Origin: Streptomyces sp. AC550_RSS872
GTDB taxonomy: Bacteria > Actinomycetota > Actinomycetes > Streptomycetales > Streptomycetaceae
Reading direction: 5' to 3'
DNA: 64,000 bases
Assembly (NCBI RefSeq): GCF_019049285.1
Contig: NZ_JAGMUL010000021.1
Location: 62,001-126,000, forward strand
This document shows positions 9,401 to 18,404 of the stretch, piece after piece. Made by a program: the position numbers and the translations under genes. Within the stretch, counting starts at the first letter, position 1, and each line of letters opens with the position of its first letter. Under the pieces are notes generated by a model. It was given only the letters and a program-made list of their open reading frames with translations, was not told where the DNA came from and did no database searches.

Positions 9401-10317
9401 ACCACTACCGGGAACGCTCGCTGCTCGTCCTCACCTTCGTGCCGTTCCTGGGCTTCGGCATGCAGTCGTACGGCGGTGAGATGGCGCTGCGGGTCTTCAT
9501 GTTCGCCCTGCCCGGCGCGGCGCTGCTCACCGGTCTGGCCTTCTTCCCGCGCACCGGCGTCACCGCGAAGGAGCGCGACAAGGACCGGGTGAGCCTCGCC
9601 CCGCTGGCCGCGCTGATGGCGGGCCTGGTGCTGATGGGCGGCTTCCTGGTGGCCCGTTGGGGCAACGAGCCGTTCGAGCGGATCCGGCCCGGCGAGGTCG
9701 CCGCCATGGAGTACGTGTACGCCCATGACGATCCGACCGTGCGGCTGCTGTGGCTCAGCGACGACCCGGTGAACGTGGTGACGCCGTCGATGCCGTGGGG
9801 CTCGCGGGACATGGAGAAGGTGGAGTACCTGCCGACGCCGGCGCCGGCCGACCCGGTGCTGGTGTCGGGGCTGGTCAAGTCGCTGAAGGACGCGGGCCCG
9901 AACTCGTATCTGATGATCAACCGGGGTCAGGTCACCTATCTCCGGATGGACGTGGGCTATTCGGCGACCTGGGAGTCGCGGCTGATCCGGAACCTGGACG
10001 AGCGGCAGGAGCTGAAGAAGGTCTTCGCCAACGCCGACGTGACGATGTACGCGCTGCGGAAGCAGCCGGCCGGCGAGGTCGCGAAGGCCGATCCCGGGCC
10101 GATCGGGCCGCAGGTGACCTGGACGCCCTGGTCGGTGGTCGGGGGGCTCGCGGCGCTCGCGTTGATCGTGCTGCTGATGGCCCGCGAGATCGTCCGGGTG
10201 GCGATGGCGCCGAGCGTGCGGCAACTGCGCTGGTTGCAGAGCAGCTTCTGGTTCTCGCTGCCGCTGCTGGCGGTGCTGCTGGCTTCGCTGGTGCAGCGGT
10301 TCCTGACGATCAAGTAG
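6460..10317 (+). CDS. Fusion of Wzx-like flippase and large C-terminal membrane domain
   Basis: The 1285-aa protein starts at the GTG that overlaps the deacetylase stop. Residues about 40-460 are a MATE-type polysaccharide flippase: NAYALMINTGISAVLGLGFW opens it, and about 12 hydrophobic helices follow. A charged, Glu/Pro-rich linker of about 150 residues separates it from a second membrane domain (about 610-1285). That domain has about ten helices and two soluble loops, and resembles membrane glycosyltransferase or polymerase-like proteins in layout. Fusion of export with a late polymer step would fit the last gene of this operon. The C-terminal function is inferred only from topology. Confidence 0.8.
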   Translation: MSDTTTTTEPASTDATAPEQSGRRLRLPGMGGASGGSQLFRNAYALMINTGISAVLGLGFWLAAARYYSEAAVGQGSAAIAAMKFLAGLTAVTLTGALARFIPVAGRGSGRLIFRTYAGSCVVVALAAGVFLLTLDLWGPSYRFLNGAAGGLFFVVAVVAWNLLTLQDGVLTGLRSAVWVPVGNTVFSAVKLGLLVAFAVAIPTAGVFVSWVAAIAVSVLPLGWLVFRRLVPRHVRATEEHTRPPSLREIGRFLAGDYTGSLFSLAVVYLIPVIVAAQVSAEDNAYFYITATIGGTVNLLAINMGASLTVEGSHDPRRLAANTRAALRRMARIMVPVAAVLFFGAPWILGVFGQGYADAATPLLRWFAVGALLRVVMETYFAVLRAQSRTAGLAWLQGLLCASVLGLTLVLLPRMGLTGAGVAEIVSLCVIVAIAAPKLYRTVRASSAEVPEDAAPDGDLADLGAREVPEGARRRGPGWALDTDTLALGIHVDFDHLERRPDVRPGPGTPPTGTPPVRPDHRPAWARKPEVGLPVEERRPGSEASLGPVEVDAPFEADFAMPGASDEAVPEERDEAAVREEAVAGQESAVREEPPMHEEAVRQPDAPSPTWRERLLPTRLGVVLGCLLIAALLLYWVPALRLGEADLDGMGGLGMVSVLPLPTLVGAALLAVVFASLLWLGREHRALLLGTLLATVVSLHALPALIEVEPRFATAWQHLGFLDYIDRTGSAVPDLDARWSWPGFFAVAAFVAQACGVGDLTEVIRWWPPAMQLLYLVPMFLLVRSMRASWRAKWTGIWVFVLSGWVGQDYFSPQGFTYLLYLVFAAILLVWFRAPHVIWTKRRPGEVEVEPANRRQQAVLLAVVIGLFAASVPAHQLTPFVILGVLTGLVLIGRSELRGLPILFGVMVTVWIGFMAEPYWSGHFDELFGGVGGVGGNVSSSVSGRIEGGSSTHKLVLYTRVLLAGSVMAFACWGWWRRRFHHYRERSLLVLTFVPFLGFGMQSYGGEMALRVFMFALPGAALLTGLAFFPRTGVTAKERDKDRVSLAPLAALMAGLVLMGGFLVARWGNEPFERIRPGEVAAMEYVYAHDDPTVRLLWLSDDPVNVVTPSMPWGSRDMEKVEYLPTPAPADPVLVSGLVKSLKDAGPNSYLMINRGQVTYLRMDVGYSATWESRLIRNLDERQELKKVFANADVTMYALRKQPAGEVAKADPGPIGPQVTWTPWSVVGGLAALALIVLLMAREIVRVAMAPSVRQLRWLQSSFWFSLPLLAVLLASLVQRFLTIK

Positions 10318-10340
10318 GCGATCAACCAGGCGATCAGGCG

Positions 10341-10377
10341 GAGGTGAAGCGGCTCAGCGCTTGAGCCACTTCACCTC
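10341..10377. terminator. Bidirectional hairpin between convergent genes
   Basis: A 16-bp stem with one mismatch (GAGGTGAAGCGGCTCA, loop GCGCT, TGAGCCACTTCACCTC) overlaps the end of the hydrolase gene. It lies between the convergent polysaccharide operon and the glycoside hydrolase, so it can stop both transcripts. Confidence 0.75.
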
Positions 10378-11766
10378 GTACGCCTGGAGCTCGGCCTTCT
10401 CACCGTCGATCGTCGCGCTGGTCTGCCGGTCCAGGGTGTTCACGACCAGGATCGCCTTGTCCGTGGCCAGGACGCGGACGTCGGGCTGGTCCACGGACAC
10501 CTTCTCGTACTCGGTGCCGGGCCGGAACTCCTTGCCGAACCGGGAGAGCAGGTCGTACATCGGCAGCTTCTCGCCGCCGCTCGCAGTGTCGGTCGGCGTC
10601 CACAGGCAGCCGGCGCATTCGGTGCCCTTCTCCTCCTCCGGGTTCCAGTAGAAGGCGGAGGAGGCACCGCCCTTGGCCAGAGCGATCATTCCCGCGGCCT
10701 GGACGGCGACGCGGCGGGCCTCGGACCAGCCCTTGCGGTCGTCGTTGCCGTCGGCGGGTTCGACGTAGTACTCGGCCCACCACAGCGGCAGCCCGCCGGT
10801 CTGCTTGCGCACCCACTGACCGACGGCCGTGAACTTGTCGGTGGCCGTGAACTCGTCCGGCAGCAGTTCGTCGTCCCGGGTGTAGCTGGAGCCGTCCACG
10901 ACGACGAAGTCGGCGCCCGCCTTGTGCTCGTTCCAGTACGCGAAGGCGTCGACGGTGCGCTGGTCCAGGGCGCCCCAGGGGCCCTTCAGAGCCGTGGAGG
11001 CCTCCGCGGCGCGCGGGTCGACGCTGTCCATCACGAGGTACGGCCCGCCGACCATGATGTCCGGGTTGACCTTCTTCAACGCCTTGTGGACGAGGTTGTA
11101 GAGCCGGGTGTAGCCCTCGTGGTCCCAGCGGGCCTCGGCGTCGTTCCAGAAGCCCTTGAACTCGTTCCACACGACGAAGTGGCGTACGTCGGGATAGCGC
11201 TTGGCGACGGTCACGGCGAGCGCGGCGAAGTCGTCGAAGTGCTCGGGCTCGGGCGCCGTCTCCAGGGCGGCCTGGCTCCAGTCGGTGTCGTCGACACCGG
11301 CCTTGCCGCCCTTCATCCAGTCGGGGGCGCAGCACAGGGTGACGACCGGGGTGCTGCCGGAGGCGCGGACGAAGTCGATGCGGCGGTCCATCGCCTCGAA
11401 GTCGTAGCGCCCCTCGACCGGTTCGGGGTTGTCGGCGCCCCAGCCCATGATGTGCTGGATCTGCGGCAGCCCTCCGGCGTCCGCCAGCCGTCCCTCGACG
11501 CGCTTCACGGCCGCGGCGGCGCCCTCGTCGGCGCTGTACTGGGTGTGGGTGAACCCCCAGCCGACCTCGGGGTTCGTGGCGTCCGGCGTGGCCGTCGGGC
11601 TGCCGTGCACCTTGTCGCCGTCGCGTGTGGTGCCCTCGGTGCTCGCGCCGTTCCCGGGCAGCGTGTTGAACAGGGTCACCACCAGGGCCAGAGCGGCCAC
11701 GCCCACACCGAGCAACGCGGTGAGCCGCCACCGCCGTGCCCCCGAATTCCACCCATGACGTCCCAT
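10354..11766 (-). CDS. Membrane-anchored clan GH-A glycoside hydrolase (GH39-like)
   Basis: The 470-aa protein starts at ATG 11766 (a TTG nine bases upstream is possible). A single N-terminal membrane anchor (LTALLGVGVAALALVVTLF) is followed by a TIM barrel. The two catalytic Glu of clan GH-A are visible: the acid/base in VVWNEFKGF and the nucleophile in LWWAEYYVEP. CAGCLWTP gives a Cys pair. Being convergent with the polysaccharide operon, it probably trims or releases that polymer outside the cell. No Shine-Dalgarno is visible before either start; leaderless translation is possible. Confidence 0.82.
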   Translation of the reverse strand: MGRHGWNSGARRWRLTALLGVGVAALALVVTLFNTLPGNGASTEGTTRDGDKVHGSPTATPDATNPEVGWGFTHTQYSADEGAAAAVKRVEGRLADAGGLPQIQHIMGWGADNPEPVEGRYDFEAMDRRIDFVRASGSTPVVTLCCAPDWMKGGKAGVDDTDWSQAALETAPEPEHFDDFAALAVTVAKRYPDVRHFVVWNEFKGFWNDAEARWDHEGYTRLYNLVHKALKKVNPDIMVGGPYLVMDSVDPRAAEASTALKGPWGALDQRTVDAFAYWNEHKAGADFVVVDGSSYTRDDELLPDEFTATDKFTAVGQWVRKQTGGLPLWWAEYYVEPADGNDDRKGWSEARRVAVQAAGMIALAKGGASSAFYWNPEEEKGTECAGCLWTPTDTASGGEKLPMYDLLSRFGKEFRPGTEYEKVSVDQPDVRVLATDKAILVVNTLDRQTSATIDGEKAELQAYEVKWLKR

Positions 11767-11885
11767 CAAGGACAACGGTATCGGCGGTGACAGCCGCTCG
11801 GGCGAGTTTCGTCACTCTGGACCGCCCGCGGTACATGCCGGGGAAACCGGGTGCACCGGGCCGCCGTGTGCCGGATCATGGCCGC

Positions 11886-12980
11886 ATGTCTGCGAACCCA
11901 CACGACGCTCTGCCGATCCGGCTCAACGTCGACGACAGCGACTCGCCGTCCGACGTCGTCGACGCGCTGTTCCTCGGCCGCTTCGCGACGGGCGAGCAGC
12001 CGTACTCGCACGCGGCGAACATCGACCGTGTACGGTCCGGTGCGACGCTGCTGCCGCCGGGCGCCCGTGTGCTGCGCGCCGCCCGCGACGACGACCGCAG
12101 CGCGACGCTGGCGGAGGGCGACGGCTGGACGCTGCTGATCTCCCGCTGGAACCGCGGCGCCGACGTCACCGTGACCGCGACCAGCGAGGAGCTGGCGGCG
12201 CGGGTCCTGGGCGAGGCGACGGACGGCGCGGCGGACGAGCCCGAGCCGCAGCCGGAGAACGTGACCATGGGTTTCTGGTACGTCTCCCCCAGGCGTGGTC
12301 CGCACCGCACGACCCGGCAGATCTCAGCAGGCACCTGGGACGAGGTGCGGGCCAACTACACCGCGCCGGTCGCGGACGCGATGGACCGCCTGATGAAGAC
12401 CACGCCCGAGGACATCGCGGGCCGTCTGCTCCTGCTGCACGGTCCGCCGGGCACCGGCAAGACGTCGGCGCTCAGGACACTGGCCCGCTCCTGGCGGGAC
12501 TGGTGCCAGGTGGACTGCGTCCTGGACCCCGAGCGGCTGTTCAGTGACGTCGGCTATCTGATGGACATCGCGATCGGCGAGGACGACTCGACGGGCAAGG
12601 GCCGCTGGCGGCTGCTGCTCCTGGAGGACTGCGACGAGCTGATCCGCGGCGAGGCCAAGCACACGGCGGGCCAGGCGCTGTCGCGGCTGCTGAACCTGAC
12701 GGACGGCCTGCTGGGGCAGGGGCGCAACGTCCTGGTCGGGGTGACGACCAACGAGGACCTGGAGCGCCTGCACCCGGCCGTGGTCCGCCCGGGGCGCTGT
12801 CTGGCCCGGATCGAGGTGGGGGCGCTGACCCGCCCGGAGGCGACGAGCTGGCTGGGCACGGAGGAGGGCATCGGCCGCGAGGGCGCCACGCTGGCGGAGC
12901 TGTACGCGCTGAAGCGGGGCACGTCCCCGACGTCGTTGCCGGACCCGAGGGACGGGGCGGACGCGGGGCTGTACCTGTAG
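11886..12980 (+). CDS. DUF5925/AAA ATPase
   Basis: The 364-aa protein starts at MSANPHDALPIRL. Residues 1 to about 115 match the DUF5925 type that precedes AAA modules in actinomycetes (VVDALFLGRFATG). The AAA domain follows: Walker A LHGPPGTGKTSAL near residue 185, Walker B LLLLEDCDELI near 250, and sensor-like LVGVTTNEDL. It is a cytoplasmic ATPase that should remodel a protein partner; the partner is unknown. Gene-start evidence is weak because no good ribosome site precedes any candidate. Confidence 0.82.
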   Translation: MSANPHDALPIRLNVDDSDSPSDVVDALFLGRFATGEQPYSHAANIDRVRSGATLLPPGARVLRAARDDDRSATLAEGDGWTLLISRWNRGADVTVTATSEELAARVLGEATDGAADEPEPQPENVTMGFWYVSPRRGPHRTTRQISAGTWDEVRANYTAPVADAMDRLMKTTPEDIAGRLLLLHGPPGTGKTSALRTLARSWRDWCQVDCVLDPERLFSDVGYLMDIAIGEDDSTGKGRWRLLLLEDCDELIRGEAKHTAGQALSRLLNLTDGLLGQGRNVLVGVTTNEDLERLHPAVVRPGRCLARIEVGALTRPEATSWLGTEEGIGREGATLAELYALKRGTSPTSLPDPRDGADAGLYL

Positions 12981-12995
12981 TGCTTTGATGGGGGT

Positions 12996-13751
12996 ATGAC
13001 CCTGTTCGTCGGCACATCGGGGTGGCAGTACCGGGACTGGAAGGACGTCCTGTACCCGGCCGACGTGCCCATGCGGCTGTGGCTCGAGGAGTACACGGAG
13101 CACTTCGCCACGGTCGAGATCAACAACGCCTTCTACCGCCTGCCGACGCGGGAGAACTTCGAGGCGTGGCGGGACCGGGTGCCGGGGGACTTCGTGGTCG
13201 CGGTGAAGGCGAGCCGCTACCTGACCCACATCAAGCGGCTACGGGACCCCGAGGAGCCGGTGAGCCGGCTGATGACCCACGCGGAGGGCCTCGGCGACCG
13301 CCTCGGGCCGGTCCTGCTCCAGCTTCCGCCCACCCTGCGGGCGGACACCGAACTGCTGGACGCCTGTCTCGCCTGCTTTCCGGCGTCGACGCGGGTCGCG
13401 GTCGAGCCGCGGCACGACAGCTGGTGGACTCCGGAGGTCCGGGAGGTGCTTCAGGCCCGCGGTGCGGCCCTGTGCTGGGCCGATGTCGAGTCCCGTCCCG
13501 TCACCCCGCTGTGGCGGACCACCGACTGGGGCTACGTCCGCTTCCACCAGGGCCGCGGCCGGCGCTGGCCGCACTACGGCCGCCAGGCCCTGGACAGCTG
13601 GGCCCATCGCATCGCGGACACCTGGTCCGACGACGAGGACGTGTACGCGTACTTCAACAACGACCCGACGGGAGCGGCGGTCGAGGACGCGGTGACGTTC
13701 GCGAAGGCGGCACGGAGGACGACGGACCTGGTCGTCACCCGCACCCCCTGA
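12996..13751 (+). CDS. DUF72 family protein (TIM-barrel)
   Basis: The 251-aa protein opens with TLFVGTSGWQYRDWKDV, the DUF72 signature, and has FATVEINNAFYRLPT, FVVAVKASRYLTHIKRL and VYAYFNNDPTGAAVEDA. It is full length for the family. DUF72 proteins have a TIM-barrel fold with a conserved acidic pocket, but no agreed biochemical role; a link to nucleic-acid metabolism has been suggested from gene context. A GGGGG ribosome site precedes the ATG. It follows the ATPase gene by 15 bases and is probably co-transcribed. Confidence 0.9.
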   Translation: MTLFVGTSGWQYRDWKDVLYPADVPMRLWLEEYTEHFATVEINNAFYRLPTRENFEAWRDRVPGDFVVAVKASRYLTHIKRLRDPEEPVSRLMTHAEGLGDRLGPVLLQLPPTLRADTELLDACLACFPASTRVAVEPRHDSWWTPEVREVLQARGAALCWADVESRPVTPLWRTTDWGYVRFHQGRGRRWPHYGRQALDSWAHRIADTWSDDEDVYAYFNNDPTGAAVEDAVTFAKAARRTTDLVVTRTP

Positions 13752-13774
13752 ACATCCCCACCCGCCGAACCGGC

Positions 13775-14146
13775 TCACCCCTGCCCGTAAGCCGCCCGCA
13801 GGGCATCCCGCACGGCCGCCAACGCCTCGGCCTCCGCGAGCCCGAGCCGCCGTGCCCGCTCCACGTACGTCTGCGCGGCCGACGCCAGCTCACGCTCGGC
13901 GGCCGAGCCGGCGGCCGCCACGAACGTGCCGTTGCGCCCCCGCGTCTCGATCACCCCGTCGCTCTCCAGGGCCCGGTACGCCTTGGCGACGGTGTTGGCC
14001 GCCAGCCCCAGCGACTCGGCCAGCCCCCGCACCGTCGGCAGCCGGTACCCCACCGGCAGCACCCCCGACCGCGCCTGCTCGGAGATCTGCGCCCGCACCT
14101 GCTCGTACGGCGGCGCGGAACTGTCATCGATGTGGATCTTCAAGGT
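13775..14146 (-). CDS. GntR-family regulator, YtrA-like short type
   Basis: The 123-aa protein starts at the GTG giving MTLKIHIDDSSAPPYEQV. The winged helix (LPTVRGLAESLGLAANTVAKAYRALESDG) is followed by only about 50 helical residues, with no ligand-binding domain of the larger GntR groups. This is the YtrA layout, whose members usually control nearby transporter or stress genes. It is divergent from a GNAT gene with 73 bases between, so it may control that gene and itself. Confidence 0.88.
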   Translation of the reverse strand, partial: TLKIHIDDSSAPPYEQVRAQISEQARSGVLPVGYRLPTVRGLAESLGLAANTVAKAYRALESDGVIETRGRNGTFVAAAGSAAERELASAAQTYVERARRLGLAEAEALAAVRDALRAAYGQG

Positions 14147-14219
14147 CACGCGGCGATTGTCCCGCACCCCCCGGAAATTGAGAGGCACCCCGGCTCATCT
14201 CCCCGTAGCGTGCGCCGTG

Positions 14220-15149
14220 ATGACTATCACCGTGCGCCCCCTGCGTCCCGAGGTCCGAGCCGACGTCGAGGGCTTCTCCCACGTCCGGCATCTGGCGCTC
14301 CCCTTCTTCCTGGTGACCCCGGAGTCCATCGCCTACGACGTCGCCCACACCCACCGGGACGCCCACTACCGGCCGCTCGTCGCGGAGGAGGACGGCGAGG
14401 TGATCGGCACGGCTCAGGTCGGGCTCGTCAACGACAGCCCGGAGCCCGGCCAGGCCTACGTCAACGTGTACGTCCACCCGGAGCGCACCCGCCGCGGCGC
14501 GGGCACGCTGCTGGTCCGCACCGCCGAGGAGTACCTGGCCGAGCGAGGCGCGACCAGGCTGTTCGCCTGGATCCTCGACGCACCGGGCAACCGCGCCTTC
14601 GCCGAACGGCACGGCTACCGCGAGGCCCGCTCGGCGCACTTCCTCCGCCTGGACCTGGCGCACGGCACACTGCCCCCGCTCCAGACCCCGCCCCCGGGCG
14701 TGGAGCTGCGCACGGCGGCCGACTTCGCGGACGATCCGCGCCCGCTGTTCGAGCTGGACGCGGAGGCGACGTCGGACGAACCGAGCGACGTCGCCTACGA
14801 GTTCACGGACTACGAGGCCTGGCTGGAGGAGACCTGGAACCATCCCCTCCTCAGCCGCGAGCTGACCTCCGTCGCCGTCGTCGACGGCCGCCCCGCCGCC
14901 TTCAGCGTGGCCCGCACGGACGGTGGCACCCGGTACGGCACCGTCATCACCGGCACCGCCCGCGCCTTCCGCGGCCGGGGCCTCGCCAAGCTCGCCAAGA
15001 ACGACTCCCTGCACCGCGCCCGCGCCGCCGGCTGCACGGAGGCGTTCACCGGCAACGACGCCGGCAACGAACCCATGCTCGCGATCAACAAGTGGTTCGG
15101 GTACGAGATCTGCGCGACGGAGGTGCGCTATGTCCGCGAACTCGGCTGA
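14220..15149 (+). CDS. Tandem-domain GNAT acetyltransferase
   Basis: The 309-aa protein contains two GNAT folds. The first has the acetyl-CoA loop PERTRRGAGTLLVRTAEEYL near residue 90. The second has GTARAFRGRGLAKLAKNDSL near residue 250 and ends in NKWFGYEI, a typical GNAT terminus. ATG 14220 is preferred over the GTG directly before it. Two-domain GNATs of this size often acetylate small amines or drugs (mycothiol-synthase-like layout); the substrate cannot be read from sequence. The DUF402 gene starts inside its last 20 bases. Confidence 0.88.
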   Translation: MTITVRPLRPEVRADVEGFSHVRHLALPFFLVTPESIAYDVAHTHRDAHYRPLVAEEDGEVIGTAQVGLVNDSPEPGQAYVNVYVHPERTRRGAGTLLVRTAEEYLAERGATRLFAWILDAPGNRAFAERHGYREARSAHFLRLDLAHGTLPPLQTPPPGVELRTAADFADDPRPLFELDAEATSDEPSDVAYEFTDYEAWLEETWNHPLLSRELTSVAVVDGRPAAFSVARTDGGTRYGTVITGTARAFRGRGLAKLAKNDSLHRARAAGCTEAFTGNDAGNEPMLAINKWFGYEICATEVRYVRELG

Positions 15150-15630
15150 CCAAGGGCGTCCGCTGGACGTGGTCCTCGTCAAGGCCGGCCGGACGAAGAT
15201 CCGTTACGCGGCCGAACCACTCTCCGACGACGGCACCCGCATCGCCGTCCGCGCCCCCTGGGCCGGCGCCGGGGTCCGCGACTTCGGCTTCGTCCGCTTC
15301 GAGCCGGGCGACGTCTTCACCGAGTACTACTGGCGCGACCGCTGGTACGCGGTGAAGGAGGTCCGCGCCGCCACGGGTGCCCTGAAGGGCTGGTACTGCG
15401 ACGTCACCCGCCCGGCCACGCTGTCCGGCGCCGAGCTGGTCGTCGAGGATCTCGACCTGGACCTGTGGTGCTCCGCCGACGGCACGGACGTACGCCGCCT
15501 GGACGAGGACGAGTTCGCCGAGAGCGGCCTGGAACGGACGGATCCGCAGGCCGCCGCGGCTGCCGTGGCGGCGCTGGACGCCCTGGAGGAGCTGGCCCGC
15601 GGATCCGGCTTCGGCGAGCTCCTGGCCTAG
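15130..15630 (+). CDS. DUF402 domain protein
   Basis: The 166-aa protein starts at the ATG preceded by GGAGG, inside the end of the GNAT gene. It has the DUF402 features VFTEYYWRDRWYAVKEVR, LKGWYCDVTRPA and the acidic line LVVEDLDLDLW with later DEDEF. Family members are nucleoside di/triphosphate phosphatases or RNA-associated hydrolases in the cases studied; Asp/Glu residues bind the metal. The helical C-terminus (AAAAAVAALDALEELARGSGF) is usual for actinobacterial copies. Confidence 0.88.
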   Translation: MSANSADQGRPLDVVLVKAGRTKIRYAAEPLSDDGTRIAVRAPWAGAGVRDFGFVRFEPGDVFTEYYWRDRWYAVKEVRAATGALKGWYCDVTRPATLSGAELVVEDLDLDLWCSADGTDVRRLDEDEFAESGLERTDPQAAAAAVAALDALEELARGSGFGELLA

Positions 15631-15634
15631 GGGG

Positions 15635-15746
15635 TGTCCGCAGAAGTCCCGTCGTCCGCCCGGAGGACGGGCCCTGCGGCGATGGGGGTGCCCCCTCTGG
15701 GGGAGCGTGCCAGGCGTCGCGGGGCAGGCGGGACCTTGCGGACACG
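15635..15746. repeat. Intergenic inverted repeat with GC-rich core
   Basis: GTGTCCGCAGAAGTCCCG (15635-15652) faces CGGGACCTTGCGGACAC (15730-15746), complementary apart from one extra base. Between them is GGGGGTGCCCCCTCTGGGGG, a string that resembles the short repeats scattered through Streptomyces genomes. It sits between convergent genes and may act as a terminator. Confidence 0.55.
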
Positions 15747-15764
15747 GTCCAGGGGGTGCCCTGG

Positions 15765-16355
15765 TCAGTCCACCACCGCCACGGCCGCGTACCGCTCGTC
15801 GTCGACGTCCTTCCCCCACAGCCGCGCGTCGTCGGACAGCCGCTCCACGCGCACGTCACCGGACAGCGGTGCGAGAAGTGCGGTGAGCCGGTCGGCCGCT
15901 ATGCCGACCGACGGCGCCGTGCTCCCCCACACCCCCTCGACCAGCACGAACCGTCCTCCGGGGCGCAGCAGCCCCCGCCAGTGCCGCAGGACCCGGCCGG
16001 GGTCGGGCAGCGTCCACAGGACATGCCGGACGAGCACCGCGTCGAACCGCTCCTCTCCCACCGGTGGCGCCGCCGCGTCACCGACGAGGAACGCCGCGTC
16101 GCGCCCGGCCAGCTTGGCGCGGGCCAGGTCCACCATCACCGGGGAGCGGTCCACCCCCGTGACCCGGTGCCCCTGTTCGGCCGCGAGGAGCGACAGGCTG
16201 CCGGTGCCGCAGCCGAGGTCGAGCACGTCGCAGGCGCGCTCCGGCAGCCAGGACCGCAGCCGGGATGCCCAGGCCCGGCGCACCTCGGGGTCGCGCAGGC
16301 CGTGGTCCGGCTCGTCGTCGAAGTCCGCTGCGGCCGCGTCCCAGTCCACGGCCAT
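15765..16355 (-). CDS. Class I SAM-dependent methyltransferase
   Basis: The 196-aa protein starts at ATG 16355 with GGAGG upstream. SAM-binding motif I is VLDLGCGTGSLSLLAAEQG, the acidic loop is VTGVDRSPVM, motif II is FDAVLVRHVLWTLPDP and motif III LLRPGGRFVLVEG. It is the compact Methyltransf_11 type with no extra domain, so the substrate is unknown. Its upstream region holds a tandem repeat shared with the small gene on the other strand. Confidence 0.88.
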   Translation of the reverse strand: MAVDWDAAAADFDDEPDHGLRDPEVRRAWASRLRSWLPERACDVLDLGCGTGSLSLLAAEQGHRVTGVDRSPVMVDLARAKLAGRDAAFLVGDAAAPPVGEERFDAVLVRHVLWTLPDPGRVLRHWRGLLRPGGRFVLVEGVWGSTAPSVGIAADRLTALLAPLSGDVRVERLSDDARLWGKDVDDERYAAVAVVD

Positions 16356-16394
16356 GCCCGCCTCCGTGATGGCGTGTTCACCGTTGGGCCAAGA

Positions 16395-16441
16395 GTGACA
16401 CCCGCCACTGACAGTCGGATGGTGACAGCCGCCACTGACAG
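16395..16441. promoter_or_regulatory. Tandem 20-bp repeat made of four TGACA half-sites
   Basis: Two copies of GTGACAsCCGCCACTGACAG (16395-16414 and 16422-16441) differ at one base. Each contains two TGACA boxes, so four boxes occur at 16396, 16409, 16423 and 16436 (spacing 13, 14, 13). The repeat lies between the divergent methyltransferase and 45-aa gene starts. It looks like a cooperative operator; the binding protein is unknown. Confidence 0.6.
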
Positions 16442-16524
16442 GACCAGCGGCGATGAGGAAGTCTCCCCGCAAGGGTCTACCTCCACAAGAACGAGGAACT
16501 CGGTAGCCCCTGAAGGAGGCAGCC

Positions 16525-16662
16525 ATGCGCCGTATGACCGTGCAGAAGCCCCTGAAGAGGAAGTCGGACGCTCGCCGGGTCCGTGAGGAGGCGGACGAGT
16601 CCCCCTCGGGACGACCGGAGGTCCGCAAGGACATCGCACGAACCTGGTGGCCGGAAGGCTGA
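16525..16662 (+). CDS. 45-aa highly charged small protein
   Basis: This short gene has an excellent ribosome site (GAAGGAGG, seven bases before ATG). The product begins MRRMTVQKPLKRKSDARR and ends RPEVRKDIARTWWPEG. It is rich in Arg, Lys and Glu with a Trp-Trp near the end and no signal or membrane segment. No family is recognised. The ribosome site, the 170-base upstream region with tandem repeats and the clean stop make it a likely real gene. Confidence 0.65.
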   Translation: MRRMTVQKPLKRKSDARRVREEADESPSGRPEVRKDIARTWWPEG

Positions 16663-16688
16663 AACGGCCCTGTCGGCCCTGAGACACG

Positions 16689-17138
16689 TCAGTCGAGCCG
16701 CTTGCGGTAGTGAACGCGGTCGTACGGCCCGTCCATGCGCCGCTCGATGACCTCGTAGCCGTACTTCGGGTAGATCTTCTGGTTCTCCCACATCAGCGCG
16801 TTCGTGTAGAGCCTGACCTCGGGCAGGCCGAGCGCACGCGCGTGTGCGTCCACGAAGTGCAGCAGCCGTCGCCCCACACCCTTGCCGTGCGTGTCGGGGT
16901 GGACGGCGATGCTGTCGAGGAACAGATGGTCCTCGTGCGCCTCCAGCACGACGAGGCCGATCACGGGATCACCCGTCACGAACACCTTTCCCGCCGCCAC
17001 GTTGGCCGCGTGGTCCGCCTCCATGGGCACGGGCGCCCGTCCGATGCGCTCGATATAGGGGTGGTAGGCGGCGTCGGTCACGGCCTTCACGGCTGCTACG
17101 TCGGCGGCGACCGCCGCCCTGATGTCGTCGTCCTTCAT
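16689..17138 (-). CDS. GNAT acetyltransferase
   Basis: The 149-aa protein starts at MKDDDIRAAVAAD. The acetyl-CoA site is DSIAVHPDTHGKGVGRRLLHFVDAHA (V-x-P then H/Q-G-K-G-x-G), and it ends in IYPKYGYEVIERR, the usual GNAT strand 6-7 region. The family acetylates small amines or protein termini; substrate unknown. It is convergent with the 45-aa gene. Confidence 0.88.
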   Translation of the reverse strand: MKDDDIRAAVAADVAAVKAVTDAAYHPYIERIGRAPVPMEADHAANVAAGKVFVTGDPVIGLVVLEAHEDHLFLDSIAVHPDTHGKGVGRRLLHFVDAHARALGLPEVRLYTNALMWENQKIYPKYGYEVIERRMDGPYDRVHYRKRLD

Positions 17139-17305
17139 ACCGCGACGGTACCTACCTGATCGCAGTCTCAGCACTCCCTTAAGGCGACCCTAAAGATCGC
17201 CATCACCCGCCTTCAGCAGGCGATTTCACGGTGTCCTCGGGCTAGCTTCTGATCGCCCCCACGGGATTCACCCCACGCGTCAGAACCCCCTTGAGGAGAT
17301 CTTCC

Positions 17306-18334
<1,029 letters not shown>

Positions 18335-18345
18335 CGCGGGGCTGC

Positions 18346-18380
18346 GGGGTCTGACCGGCGGCTCAGGCCGGTCAGACCCC
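18346..18380. terminator. Bidirectional hairpin between LPMO and lipase genes
   Basis: A perfect 14-bp stem GGGGTCTGACCGGC with a 7-base loop lies in the 70-base gap between convergent stops. Confidence 0.82.
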
Positions 18381-18404
18381 GGTGGTGTTCAGCCGCTCAG
18401 TCGC

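Noticed and set aside
16395..16441. LexA-independent (PafBC/RecA-NDp) damage promoter
   Set aside because: TGTCAGTG is present on the minus strand, but the -10 (TAnnnT) at eight bases is missing in both copies, so only a repeat was called.
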